Origin: Thermomicrobiales bacterium
GTDB lineage: Bacteria > Chloroflexota > Chloroflexia > Thermomicrobiales > UBA6265
DNA: 11,137 nucleotides
Reading direction: 5' to 3'
NCBI GenBank assembly: GCA_025937615.1
Contig: JAICRA010000013.1
Span: 1-11,137, forward strand
The position numbers and the translations under genes were made by a program. Under the pieces are notes generated by a model. That model was not told the DNA's origin and did not search any database. It worked only from the letters and a program-made list of their open reading frames with translations. Each line of letters starts with the position of its first letter. Within the stretch, counting starts at the first letter, position 1. Of this stretch, positions 5,706 to 11,137 are shown piece by piece.

Positions 5706-6473
5706 TTATTCTAACACGGGAGCGAGTCGACGCGTCAACACGCGGCCGCCCTCCGGCCCGACCGCAACCGTGTGCTCGAAATGGGCGGCCAGGGATCCAT
5801 CGGCCGTCACCACGGTCCAGCCGTCCGCTAGCGTAACGGTGTCTTCGCTCCCCAACGTGAGCATCGGCTCGATGGCCAGGGTCAGACCTGGTCTAAGGAC
5901 CACCCCGCGATCCGGACGGCCGATATTCGGTACATGCGGATCTTCATGCATCTGCCGGCCGATGCCGTGACCCCCGTAGTTGCGTACTACACCGCGGCCT
6001 TTTCGTCGGGCGTAGGACTCTACCGCGTGGCCGATCGCTCCTAGCCGGTTGCCCGACGTGGCCGCTTCGACCGCAAAATAAAGCGCTTCTTCTGTGTTGC
6101 GCATGAGGGCCGCCGCGTCGTCCGAGATCTGTCCGACACTGTAGGTCCAGGCAGAGTCGCCGTGGTACCCGGCCAATATCGCCCCTACGTCAACGGAGAT
6201 GATGTCTCCGTCACGCAGCCGCCGAGTTCCGGGAATGCCGTGGACGATCTCCTCATTTACGGAAGCGCAAATGTGCGCCGGAAAGCCGTGATAACCGAGG
6301 AACGATGAGACTGCACCTGACTCGTCGAGCGTATCGCGCGCGATCGTGTCAAGATCTGCGGTAGGCACGCCGGGCGAAATTGCTGCCTGGATCCGGGCGT
6401 GAACGAGGGCGACGACCTGTCCGGCCTCATCCATCCGGAGGATCTCTTCTTCGTTCTTGATCGTCATCGTCAT
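5706..6473 (-). CDS. map: Methionine aminopeptidase, type I
   Basis: This enzyme removes the initiator methionine from nascent proteins. The 255-residue protein has all expected residues of the pita-bread fold: metal ligands Asp95 (ISVDVG), Asp106 (HGDSA), His169 (GGHGIG), Glu202 (IEPM) and Glu233 (FEHT), plus the substrate-binding His78 in VHGIPG. It has no N-terminal zinc-finger or SH3-binding extension, so it is the short type Ia form. The ATG at 6473 is twelve bases after the adk stop; a second in-frame ATG follows two codons later, and the ribosome-binding site is weak, suggesting coupling with adk. Its place after adk in a secY-adk-map string is standard in Gram-positive-type operons. 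Identification is secure. Confidence 0.97.
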   Translation of the reverse strand: MTMTIKNEEEILRMDEAGQVVALVHARIQAAISPGVPTADLDTIARDTLDESGAVSSFLGYHGFPAHICASVNEEIVHGIPGTRRLRDGDIISVDVGAILAGYHGDSAWTYSVGQISDDAAALMRNTEEALYFAVEAATSGNRLGAIGHAVESYARRKGRGVVRNYGGHGIGRQMHEDPHVPNIGRPDRGVVLRPGLTLAIEPMLTLGSEDTVTLADGWTVVTADGSLAAHFEHTVAVGPEGGRVLTRRLAPVLE

Positions 6474-6485
6474 GAGCTTGGATCT

Positions 6486-7181
6486 CTAGCGGACATGCTG
6501 CGTCGAGAGCGTCATTCTGCTCTCGATCGCCGCGATGATCGCTTCTGTCACTTCGTCAATGGCTCGGTCGCCGTCAACCCACTCAACGAGCCCCTCTTTC
6601 TCATAGCGGTCGAGGAGCGGAGCGGTCTCGACGTCATAGAGATCGAGCCGTTTGGCCACCGCTTCGGGCGTATCATCCGCCCGCTGGAGTATCGGCCCGC
6701 CGCATTCATCGCAGACACCATCCACTGCGGGGGGATCAAAAAGGACGTTATAGACCCGACCGCAAGTTGCGCAGACTCGTCGGCCGGTCAGGCGCTCGAT
6801 CAATATCTCCCGCGGCACGTCGATGGCGATGACAGCGGTAACCGCTTCACCACGCTTTCGAAGCGTCTGCCTCAGTGCGTCGGCTTGAGCAATTGTGCGC
6901 GGAAAGCCGTCGTAGAGCGCACCCTGAATCGTGGCGTCGCGAGAACGCTCCCCCGCAAGCTGATCGAGCCGCTCATCCACGAGCGCGATGGTCAAATCAT
7001 CAGGGACCAACTCTCCCCGCTCGTAGACAGCCTGAATCTGTTTACCTAATTCCGTGCCGCCTTGGATCGCAGCTCGAAAGAGTTCGCCGGTAGCGATCGA
7101 CCCGAGGCCAAGCCGGGATCGTACGCGCTCGCTCTGCGTTCCTTTCCCCGACCCCTGCGGTCCCATCAAGATTATGTGCAT
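6486..7181 (-). CDS. adk: Adenylate kinase with four-cysteine (zinc-type) lid
   Basis: Adenylate kinase interconverts ATP plus AMP and two ADP in the cytoplasm. From the ATG at 7181 it has 231 residues: P-loop GPQGSGKGT (7-15), the AMP-binding region, DGFPRT (91-96), and a LID with Cys137, Cys140, Cys157 and Cys160 in CxxC-x16-CxxC spacing, the zinc-binding arrangement of Gram-positive-type enzymes. The frame stays open upstream to 7241, but those 20 residues lack family character and the P-loop normally begins a few residues from the start. AAGGAG (7197-7202) lies 15 bases before this ATG, rather far; the adjacent in-frame TTG (7184) would be 12. It follows secY by 66 bases and precedes map by 12. 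Confidence 0.96.
   Translation of the reverse strand: MHIILMGPQGSGKGTQSERVRSRLGLGSIATGELFRAAIQGGTELGKQIQAVYERGELVPDDLTIALVDERLDQLAGERSRDATIQGALYDGFPRTIAQADALRQTLRKRGEAVTAVIAIDVPREILIERLTGRRVCATCGRVYNVLFDPPAVDGVCDECGGPILQRADDTPEAVAKRLDLYDVETAPLLDRYEKEGLVEWVDGDRAIDEVTEAIIAAIESRMTLSTQHVR
6503..6526 (-). other. 8-bp perfect hairpin inside the 3' end of adk
   Basis: Arms TCGAGAGC and GCTCTCGA with an eight-base loop in the mRNA sense, lying in coding sequence 14 bases before the adk stop. Because it encodes part of the variable C-terminus of Adk, the sequence is free to be shaped at RNA level. No T-run follows. Confidence 0.5.
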
Positions 7182-7225
7182 CAACGGATTGCGGTTCTCC
7201 TTGGGTTCGCGCCTCAAGATTTGGG

Positions 7226-7241
7226 GTGCCATGTCCGGCAC
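7226..7241 (-). other. Intercistronic hairpin, secY-adk
   Basis: Core arms GTGCC and GGCAC with a six-base loop, extendable by two further G-C pairs past a mismatch to about 7224-7244. It starts within a few bases of the secY stop. Confidence 0.4.
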
Positions 7242-7247
7242 ACCGGT

Positions 7248-8564
7248 CTACTTGATAAACCCTTCGTAATTTCGCATGACCAGCTGCGCCTCGAGTTGGC
7301 GCATGGTGTCGATAGCCACGCCGACAACGATGAGCAGAGAGGTCGCGCCAAGCAGCAGCGAGTTGACCCCGGTCAACGTCGAGGCGATGTAGGGGAGGAT
7401 CGCCACGGTCCCCAAAAACAAGGCACCGATGAGCGTAATCCGATTGAGCGTCCGAAGCAGGTATTGCTGTGTGTTCCGGCCCGGCCGAACCCCCGGAATG
7501 AACGCGCCCTGGCGCTGGAGATTCTCCGCAATTTTCTGTTGCTGAAAGATCACCATGGTGTAGAAGTATGTAAATGCCACCACGAGCACAAAGTAGACGA
7601 TGTTGTACTGAAGTGTGTTCGGACTCATGAACTGCGCGAGTGCCGCGGCGAAACTCCTGAGTGTTTCGTTGCTCGATGTCGAAAGAAATTGAGCGATCAA
7701 CCCGGGGAAGACCAGGATGCTGACGGCAAAGATCAGCGGGATCATTCCCGCGGAGTTGACCTTGAGCGGGATGAACGTCGTGTTCCCTCCGTACATGCGG
7801 CCGGATCGCACTCGCTTCGCATGGTGAACAGGAATTCGTCGCTGCCCCTCATTGATGAGTACGATGCCGACGATCGTCAAGAGGCCAATGCCGAGAAACA
7901 TTGCCGTGCCGACGACATTACTCGAGACCGATGGTCCTGCAAACAGAGACATTATGGAGCTTGGCAGGGACGCAACGATACCTCCGAAAATGATGATCGA
8001 AACGCCATTCCCGATCCCAAACTCGGTGATGAGTTCCCCCATCCAGACCAGTAGCATGGTTCCCGCAGTCATTGTCAGCAAGGTCGCTATAGTCGGTAAG
8101 ACCGTGCTTGAACTTCCGAATCCAAAGCCTTCGATCAACGGCAGACCATCGGGCCCAGTCTGCTGCGAGAACAAGACCCCCTGACCGTAGGCTTGGAGCA
8201 GGGCAAGTGGGACAGTCAGCCAGTGGGTGTACTGATTGATTTTGTTGCGCCCCCCTTGGCCCTCGTTCGACAACTCGTTCAGACTGGGAATAATCGGGGT
8301 CATCAGCTGCATGATGATCGAGGCAGTGATGTATGGGTAGACGCCGAGCGCCACAATCGAGAAGTTTTGCAGGCTGTTACCTGAGAAGATGTTGAGAATT
8401 CCCAGCAGGGCATTGCTCTGGATGAAGTCTTGAAGACCCTCCCGGTTCACCCCTGGAACCGGAACGGCGGCAAGGAACCGGAAGATGACGAGCATACCGA
8501 GCGTGAACAGGATCTTTGCCCGGAGATCAGGAATCTTGAAGGCGGTGGCAACTGCCGTCAGCAC
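7248..8564 (-). CDS. secY: Preprotein translocase subunit SecY
   Basis: SecY is the channel of the Sec translocon in the cytoplasmic membrane, working with SecE, SecG, SecA and the ribosome. The 438-residue protein starts MLTAVATAFKIPDLRAKILF, a typical SecY N-terminus, and has about ten hydrophobic segments. Conserved blocks include the first transmembrane segment with RFLAAVPVPGV, NIFSGNSLQNFSIVALGVYPYITASII, the ELITEFGIGNGVSIIIFGGI block, INEGQRRIPVHHAKRV in a cytosolic loop, and PGRNTQQYL near the last cytosolic loop. The start is GTG at 8564 with GGGAGG (8573-8578) eight bases upstream, inside the end of rplO. The gene starts three bases after the rplO stop, and a hairpin includes both stop and start, implying translational coupling to L15. 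Confidence 0.98.
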   Translation of the reverse strand: MLTAVATAFKIPDLRAKILFTLGMLVIFRFLAAVPVPGVNREGLQDFIQSNALLGILNIFSGNSLQNFSIVALGVYPYITASIIMQLMTPIIPSLNELSNEGQGGRNKINQYTHWLTVPLALLQAYGQGVLFSQQTGPDGLPLIEGFGFGSSSTVLPTIATLLTMTAGTMLLVWMGELITEFGIGNGVSIIIFGGIVASLPSSIMSLFAGPSVSSNVVGTAMFLGIGLLTIVGIVLINEGQRRIPVHHAKRVRSGRMYGGNTTFIPLKVNSAGMIPLIFAVSILVFPGLIAQFLSTSSNETLRSFAAALAQFMSPNTLQYNIVYFVLVVAFTYFYTMVIFQQQKIAENLQRQGAFIPGVRPGRNTQQYLLRTLNRITLIGALFLGTVAILPYIASTLTGVNSLLLGATSLLIVVGVAIDTMRQLEAQLVMRNYEGFIK

Positions 8565-8581
8565 GGACTAGGCCTCCCGTG
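8562..8581 (-). promoter_or_regulatory. Hairpin enclosing rplO stop and secY start
   Basis: In the mRNA sense arms CACGG and CCGTG pair around a ten-base loop. The loop holds most of the secY ribosome-binding site and the rplO TAG; the 3' arm contains the secY GTG start. A ribosome finishing rplO would open the stem, so this is a plausible coupling device. The stem is only five pairs, so stability is modest. Confidence 0.4.
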
Positions 8582-9161
8582 ACTCGGCGAGCGCGGCAAT
8601 AGCCTCGCGACGCGTCGGCCCGCCGACTTTACCGACACGGGCCCGCTTCAGATCCCGATTCAGTGGAAGGCGACGCGAGCGGGGCCTTGCCTGAACCCAT
8701 TCGTCGGTACGCTCTAGCTCGGCGACTGATCCCCCGAGTTGCTCCACCGCTTCCCTGGCCGCGTCCGAAAACGCGTGCGCGTGAACCGTGATCGACCGCG
8801 TCAACTCTCCACCGGCCAGGATTTTGACTGGGAACTCGAGGCCCCTCGTGACACCTTGAGCGAAAAGCACTTCGGGTGTGATCGGGCCGTCGACGTCGAC
8901 AGCTTCGAGACGACCAAGATTAACCACTTCCCACGGTGTCCTGTAGATGTTGGTAAATCCCCGCTTGTACGGCATGCGCTGTTGAATCGGGAGCTGTCCG
9001 CCCTCGAATCCACGCCGGACTCCGGGACCGCTACGCGACTTCTGACCCTTCGTTCCGCGGCCGGCGGTCTTACCTTTGCCACTGCCGTGGCCGCGACCAA
9101 CACGCTTACGTTCTCGGCGCGCGCCTTCCCCCCCGTGCAAATCATCAAGTGTCAGAGGCAT
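8568..9161 (-). CDS. rplO: 50S ribosomal protein L15 with C-terminal extension
   Basis: L15 binds 23S rRNA late in large-subunit assembly. The usual fold is present: RVGRGHGSGKGKTAGRGTKGQ-type Gly/Lys-rich N-terminal region (residues 20-42), GFEGGQLPIQQRMPYKRGF (51-69), and a C-terminal globular domain ending near SVAELER (145-151). Residues 152-197 are an extra tail, Arg-rich then Ala/Glu-rich, making 197 residues against about 145-150 in most bacteria. I chose the ATG at 9161 because AAGGGG (9171-9176) is nine bases upstream and MPLTLDDL is the normal L15 beginning; the frame is open to 9242 but overlaps rpmD. It follows rpmD by 28 bases and its end carries the secY ribosome-binding site. 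Confidence 0.97.
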   Translation of the reverse strand: MPLTLDDLHGGEGARRERKRVGRGHGSGKGKTAGRGTKGQKSRSGPGVRRGFEGGQLPIQQRMPYKRGFTNIYRTPWEVVNLGRLEAVDVDGPITPEVLFAQGVTRGLEFPVKILAGGELTRSITVHAHAFSDAAREAVEQLGGSVAELERTDEWVQARPRSRRLPLNRDLKRARVGKVGGPTRREAIAALAESREA

Positions 9162-9181
9162 TGTGTTATTCCCCTTCGGCG

Positions 9182-9203
9182 AGTCCGGGCTATGCGCCGG
9201 ACT
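9182..9203 (-). other. 7-bp hairpin enclosing the rpmD stop codon
   Basis: Arms AGTCCGG and CCGGACT are perfectly complementary around an eight-base loop that contains the rpmD TAG stop. The 5' arm encodes the last codons of the L30 tail. The rplO ribosome-binding site follows six bases beyond the 3' arm. Confidence 0.5.
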
Positions 9204-9453
9204 GCGCGAGCTCTTCATTCTGCGGTGGCTGACCGTTGCCACCCGGCTCGTTCCCGTCCGGCAGCTCTTCGACTCGGACGAGATGGCTGATCTTGGCCAC
9301 CATGCCGCGGATCGATCGATTATTTGGTCGCTCCACTGTTGCGTTTAGCTTGCGCAATCCCAAGGATGCAACGGTTCGCCCCTGATCAGCCGGCCGGCCA
9401 ATCGTGCTCCGAACCAGAGTAATACGCAGGACTCCTGTTCCTTTATCAGTCAC
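9190..9453 (-). CDS. rpmD: 50S ribosomal protein L30 with C-terminal extension
   Basis: L30 is a small large-subunit protein of the ferredoxin-like L30/L7 fold. The core is residues 6-64: [36 protein letters not shown], then the helix [18 protein letters not shown]. Residues 65-87 are a low-complexity Gly/Pro/Asn/Gln tail that the usual 58-60 residue L30 lacks. The start is GTG at 9453, overlapping the rpsE stop as GTGA, so translation is coupled to S5. The order rpsE-rpmD-rplO is standard. Identity is secure; the tail is the only oddity. Confidence 0.95.
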   Translation of the reverse strand: MTDKGTGVLRITLVRSTIGRPADQGRTVASLGLRKLNATVERPNNRSIRGMVAKISHLVRVEELPDGNEPGGNGQPPQNEELAQSGA

Positions 9454-10088
9454 GACCCTTCACTCCCACGGGGTGCACGCCGCCGCGCGGTTGAGCCGGG
9501 ACCCGTCTCGATTGGCGCGACAGGCTGGCTCGGTGCCGACTCAGTCCGTTCAGTTCGATCGCGGCGGTTCATCGACCGCCTACCACGTCGCTGCCCGATG
9601 TCGCTCGGCGATTCCAACTCCTCCAAGGCCTTGAGGGTTGCACGGACGACATTGACCGGGTTGTTGCTGCCGAGGGACTTGGTCAGTACGTCCTTGATTC
9701 CAGCCGCCTCAACTACGGCGCGCACCCCGCCACCGGCAATCACTCCCGTGCCCGGGGCTGCCGGTTTGAGGAGCACACGCGACGCACCGAACGATGTCTC
9801 GATGGGGTGCGGAATCGTCGTTCCTTCGAGCGGAACACGAATGAGCGACTTCTTGGCCGCCTCGACCCCTTTCCGAATCGAATCAGGAACCTCGTTCGCC
9901 TTGCCGAGTCCGGCGCCGACCCGTCCCTTGCCGTCGCCGACGACAACGATCGAGCCAAAGCTGAAGCGGCGCCCGCCTTTGATGACTTTCGCCACTCGAT
10001 TGATCTGTACGACGCGCTCGTCGAACTCGCTTCCGCCCTCGTCATCGGAACGGCGTCTAGAGCCGCGTTCGCCTCGATTCCTGTCCAT
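9450..10088 (-). CDS. rpsE: 30S ribosomal protein S5, extended at both ends
   Basis: S5 sits at the mRNA entry region of the small subunit and helps decoding accuracy. The core has [20 protein letters not shown] (22-41), [23 protein letters not shown] (42-64), then the second domain with [23 protein letters not shown] (109-131) and [19 protein letters not shown]. Residues 1-21 are a charged leader and 171-212 a basic, Ser/Pro-rich tail, making 212 residues against about 160-170 typically. The ATG at 10088 has AAGGGAG (10095-10101) six bases upstream, which fixes the start. It follows rplR by 56 bases and overlaps rpmD by four. Confidence 0.97.
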   Translation of the reverse strand: MDRNRGERGSRRRSDDEGGSEFDERVVQINRVAKVIKGGRRFSFGSIVVVGDGKGRVGAGLGKANEVPDSIRKGVEAAKKSLIRVPLEGTTIPHPIETSFGASRVLLKPAAPGTGVIAGGGVRAVVEAAGIKDVLTKSLGSNNPVNVVRATLKALEELESPSDIGQRRGRRSMNRRDRTERTESAPSQPVAPIETGPGSTARRRAPRGSEGS

Positions 10089-10111
10089 CCGTTACTCCCT
10101 TGCAACCGACG

Positions 10112-10134
10112 CCGCGCCCAGAGCTGGTGCGCGG
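10112..10134 (-). other. Intercistronic hairpin, rplR-rpsE
   Basis: Outer arms CCGCGC and GCGCGG and an inner CCA/TGG pairing (one bulged A) around a GCTC loop, ten bases after the rplR stop and ten before the rpsE ribosome-binding site. Confidence 0.5.
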
Positions 10135-10144
10135 TGGTCTCGGT

Positions 10145-10519
10145 CTAGAAGATCAGTCCAGCCTCGCGGGCGCCTTCAGCAACCGCCCTGATTCGACCGT
10201 GGTAGATGTAGCCGCCGCGGTCAAACACGATAGTGTCGATGCCGGCCGCTTTCGCGCGCTGGCCGATCACCTCGCCGACCACGCGCGCCTTTGCGCTCTT
10301 GGTAGCGTCAGTGCCGACGCGATCGAGTACGTCCTGCTCGAGGTCACTGGCCGCGACTAGCGTCCGCCCTCGATCGTCGTCGATAACCTGGGCGTAGATG
10401 TGCGCGGATGACCGAAACACGTTCAACCGGGGTCTCGTGCCTGTGCCCTTGACCTTCGCCCGCACCCGAACATGGCGTCGTTGGCGGGGGGTCAGCGCTC
10501 GGCGGAACTTTCTTCGCAT
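10145..10519 (-). CDS. rplR: 50S ribosomal protein L18
   Basis: L18 binds 5S rRNA with L5 and L25-type proteins and anchors it in the central protuberance. The 124-residue protein has an Arg-rich N-terminus ([24 protein letters not shown]), the central [12 protein letters not shown] and TLVAAS strands, and the C-terminal [35 protein letters not shown], which is the family end. Length is normal. The ATG at 10519 has TAGGAG (10528-10533) eight bases upstream. It follows rplF by 47 bases. Identification is certain. Confidence 0.98.
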   Translation of the reverse strand: MRRKFRRALTPRQRRHVRVRAKVKGTGTRPRLNVFRSSAHIYAQVIDDDRGRTLVAASDLEQDVLDRVGTDATKSAKARVVGEVIGQRAKAAGIDTIVFDRGGYIYHGRIRAVAEGAREAGLIF

Positions 10520-10545
10520 TGAGGTTGCTCCTAATCAGCAACTGG

Positions 10546-10566
10546 CAGCACTGCTGGCCGGTGCTG
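10546..10566 (-). other. Intercistronic hairpin, rplF-rplR
   Basis: Arms CAGCAC and GTGCTG are perfectly complementary around a nine-base loop and begin on the base directly after the rplF TAA stop. No T-run follows; the rplR ribosome-binding site is 12 bases beyond. Confidence 0.5.
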
Positions 10567-11112
10567 TTACTTCGCCTTGCCGGCCTTACCTGCCTTGCGG
10601 CGCACTTGCTCGCCGGCGTAGCGGATCCCTTTGCCCTTATACGGTTCAGGCGGCCGTACTCGCCGTATGCGTGCCGCCTCCTCACCGACCAGCTGCTTGT
10701 CGATGCCAATAACCGAAAGTCGTGTCGTGCCGTCGAGCGCGTACGTCACGCCTTCCGGAGGGCTCATCCGCACGGGATGCGAGAACCCCACCGACAGCAC
10801 GAGGTCGTCACCCTCGAGGGCGGCTCGGTAGCCAACGCCCTGGATCTCCAGATCGCGCCGATATCCATCGGTGACGCCGACGACCATGTTGTTCAGCAAG
10901 GTGCGAGTCAGTCCGTGGAGCGCACGGTGCTCACGTTCGTTGTCCGGCCGCTCGACCAGTATCGGACCGTTGTCGCGCTGCAGCCTCATGCGCGGGCTGA
11001 GTCGCTGCGAGAGCGCTCCTTTCGGACCCTTGACCGTTACTTTATTGTCCTCGGCAATATCGACCTCAACGCTGGCCGGGATTGGTACTGGCAGATTTCC
11101 AATTCTTGACAT
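10567..11112 (-). CDS. rplF: 50S ribosomal protein L6
   Basis: L6 is a two-domain large-subunit protein near the factor-binding centre and the sarcin-ricin loop. The 181-residue protein begins MSRIGNLPVPIPASVEV, has VTVKGPKGALSQ (26-37), and the second domain with LEIQGVGYRAAL and LVLSVGFSHPV, then the signature RRVRPPEPYKGKGIRYAGE followed by a Lys-rich end. Length is normal. The ATG at 11112 has GGGAG (11121-11125) eight bases upstream. It is the first complete gene of the window in transcription order; rpsH would be expected just beyond the right edge but cannot be seen in the 25 bases left. Confidence 0.98.
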   Translation of the reverse strand: MSRIGNLPVPIPASVEVDIAEDNKVTVKGPKGALSQRLSPRMRLQRDNGPILVERPDNEREHRALHGLTRTLLNNMVVGVTDGYRRDLEIQGVGYRAALEGDDLVLSVGFSHPVRMSPPEGVTYALDGTTRLSVIGIDKQLVGEEAARIRRVRPPEPYKGKGIRYAGEQVRRKAGKAGKAK

Positions 11113-11137
11113 TGCCCATTCTCCCGCGGTGGACTCC

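Noticed and set aside
7062..8054. Plus-strand open frame of 330 codons opposite secY and adk
   Set aside because: It lies wholly antisense to well-conserved genes, has no family-like sequence, and reflects GC-rich codon bias.
1..11137. CRISPR arrays, tRNA or rRNA genes, insertion sequences, phage or defence genes
   Set aside because: No direct repeats, tRNA-like cloverleafs, transposase frames or attachment sites were seen; nearly all sequence is accounted for by housekeeping genes.

Overview
This window is the promoter-distal half of a bacterial ribosomal-protein superoperon (the spc-alpha region), read entirely on the minus strand from right to left. In transcription order it holds rplF, rplR, rpsE, rpmD, rplO, secY, adk, map, rpmJ, rpsM, rpsK, rpsD, rpoA, rplQ, truA, rplM and rpsI. 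These are 17 complete genes. A plus-strand reading frame enters from the left edge and ends convergently with rpsI. No stretch over 300 bases lacks a gene; the largest gap is the 114 bases between map and rpmJ.

The sequence is GC-rich, Shine-Dalgarno sequences are clear at most genes, and four starts are non-ATG (GTG for secY, rpmD and rpsM; TTG for rpoA). The order rpoA-rplQ-truA-rplM-rpsI is found in Gram-positive-type and Chloroflexota genomes. S4 and L36 are the cysteine-containing forms, and adenylate kinase has a four-cysteine lid. I infer a GC-rich Chloroflexota (Thermomicrobia-like) or a related lineage with moderate confidence; the sequence alone does not settle it.

Layout: 11112-8568 carries the large- and small-subunit proteins L6, L18, S5, L30 and L15. 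8564-5706 carries protein export and maturation genes: the SecY channel, adenylate kinase and methionine aminopeptidase. 5591-2317 is the alpha part: L36, S13, S11, S4, the RNA polymerase alpha subunit and L17. 2291-531 is the truA-L13-S9 tail. infA, often found between map and rpmJ, is absent here. The genes jointly supply ribosome assembly, transcription, nascent-chain processing and membrane insertion, the usual growth-rate-controlled set.

I found no new multi-gene system. The most unusual pattern is non-coding: at 14 of the 17 minus-strand gene ends a GC-rich inverted repeat sits at or just beside the stop codon, usually without a U-tract. One encloses the rplO stop and the secY start. 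Other oddities are a long acidic tail on RNA polymerase alpha, extended L15, S5 and L30, and a four-cysteine insertion in TruA.
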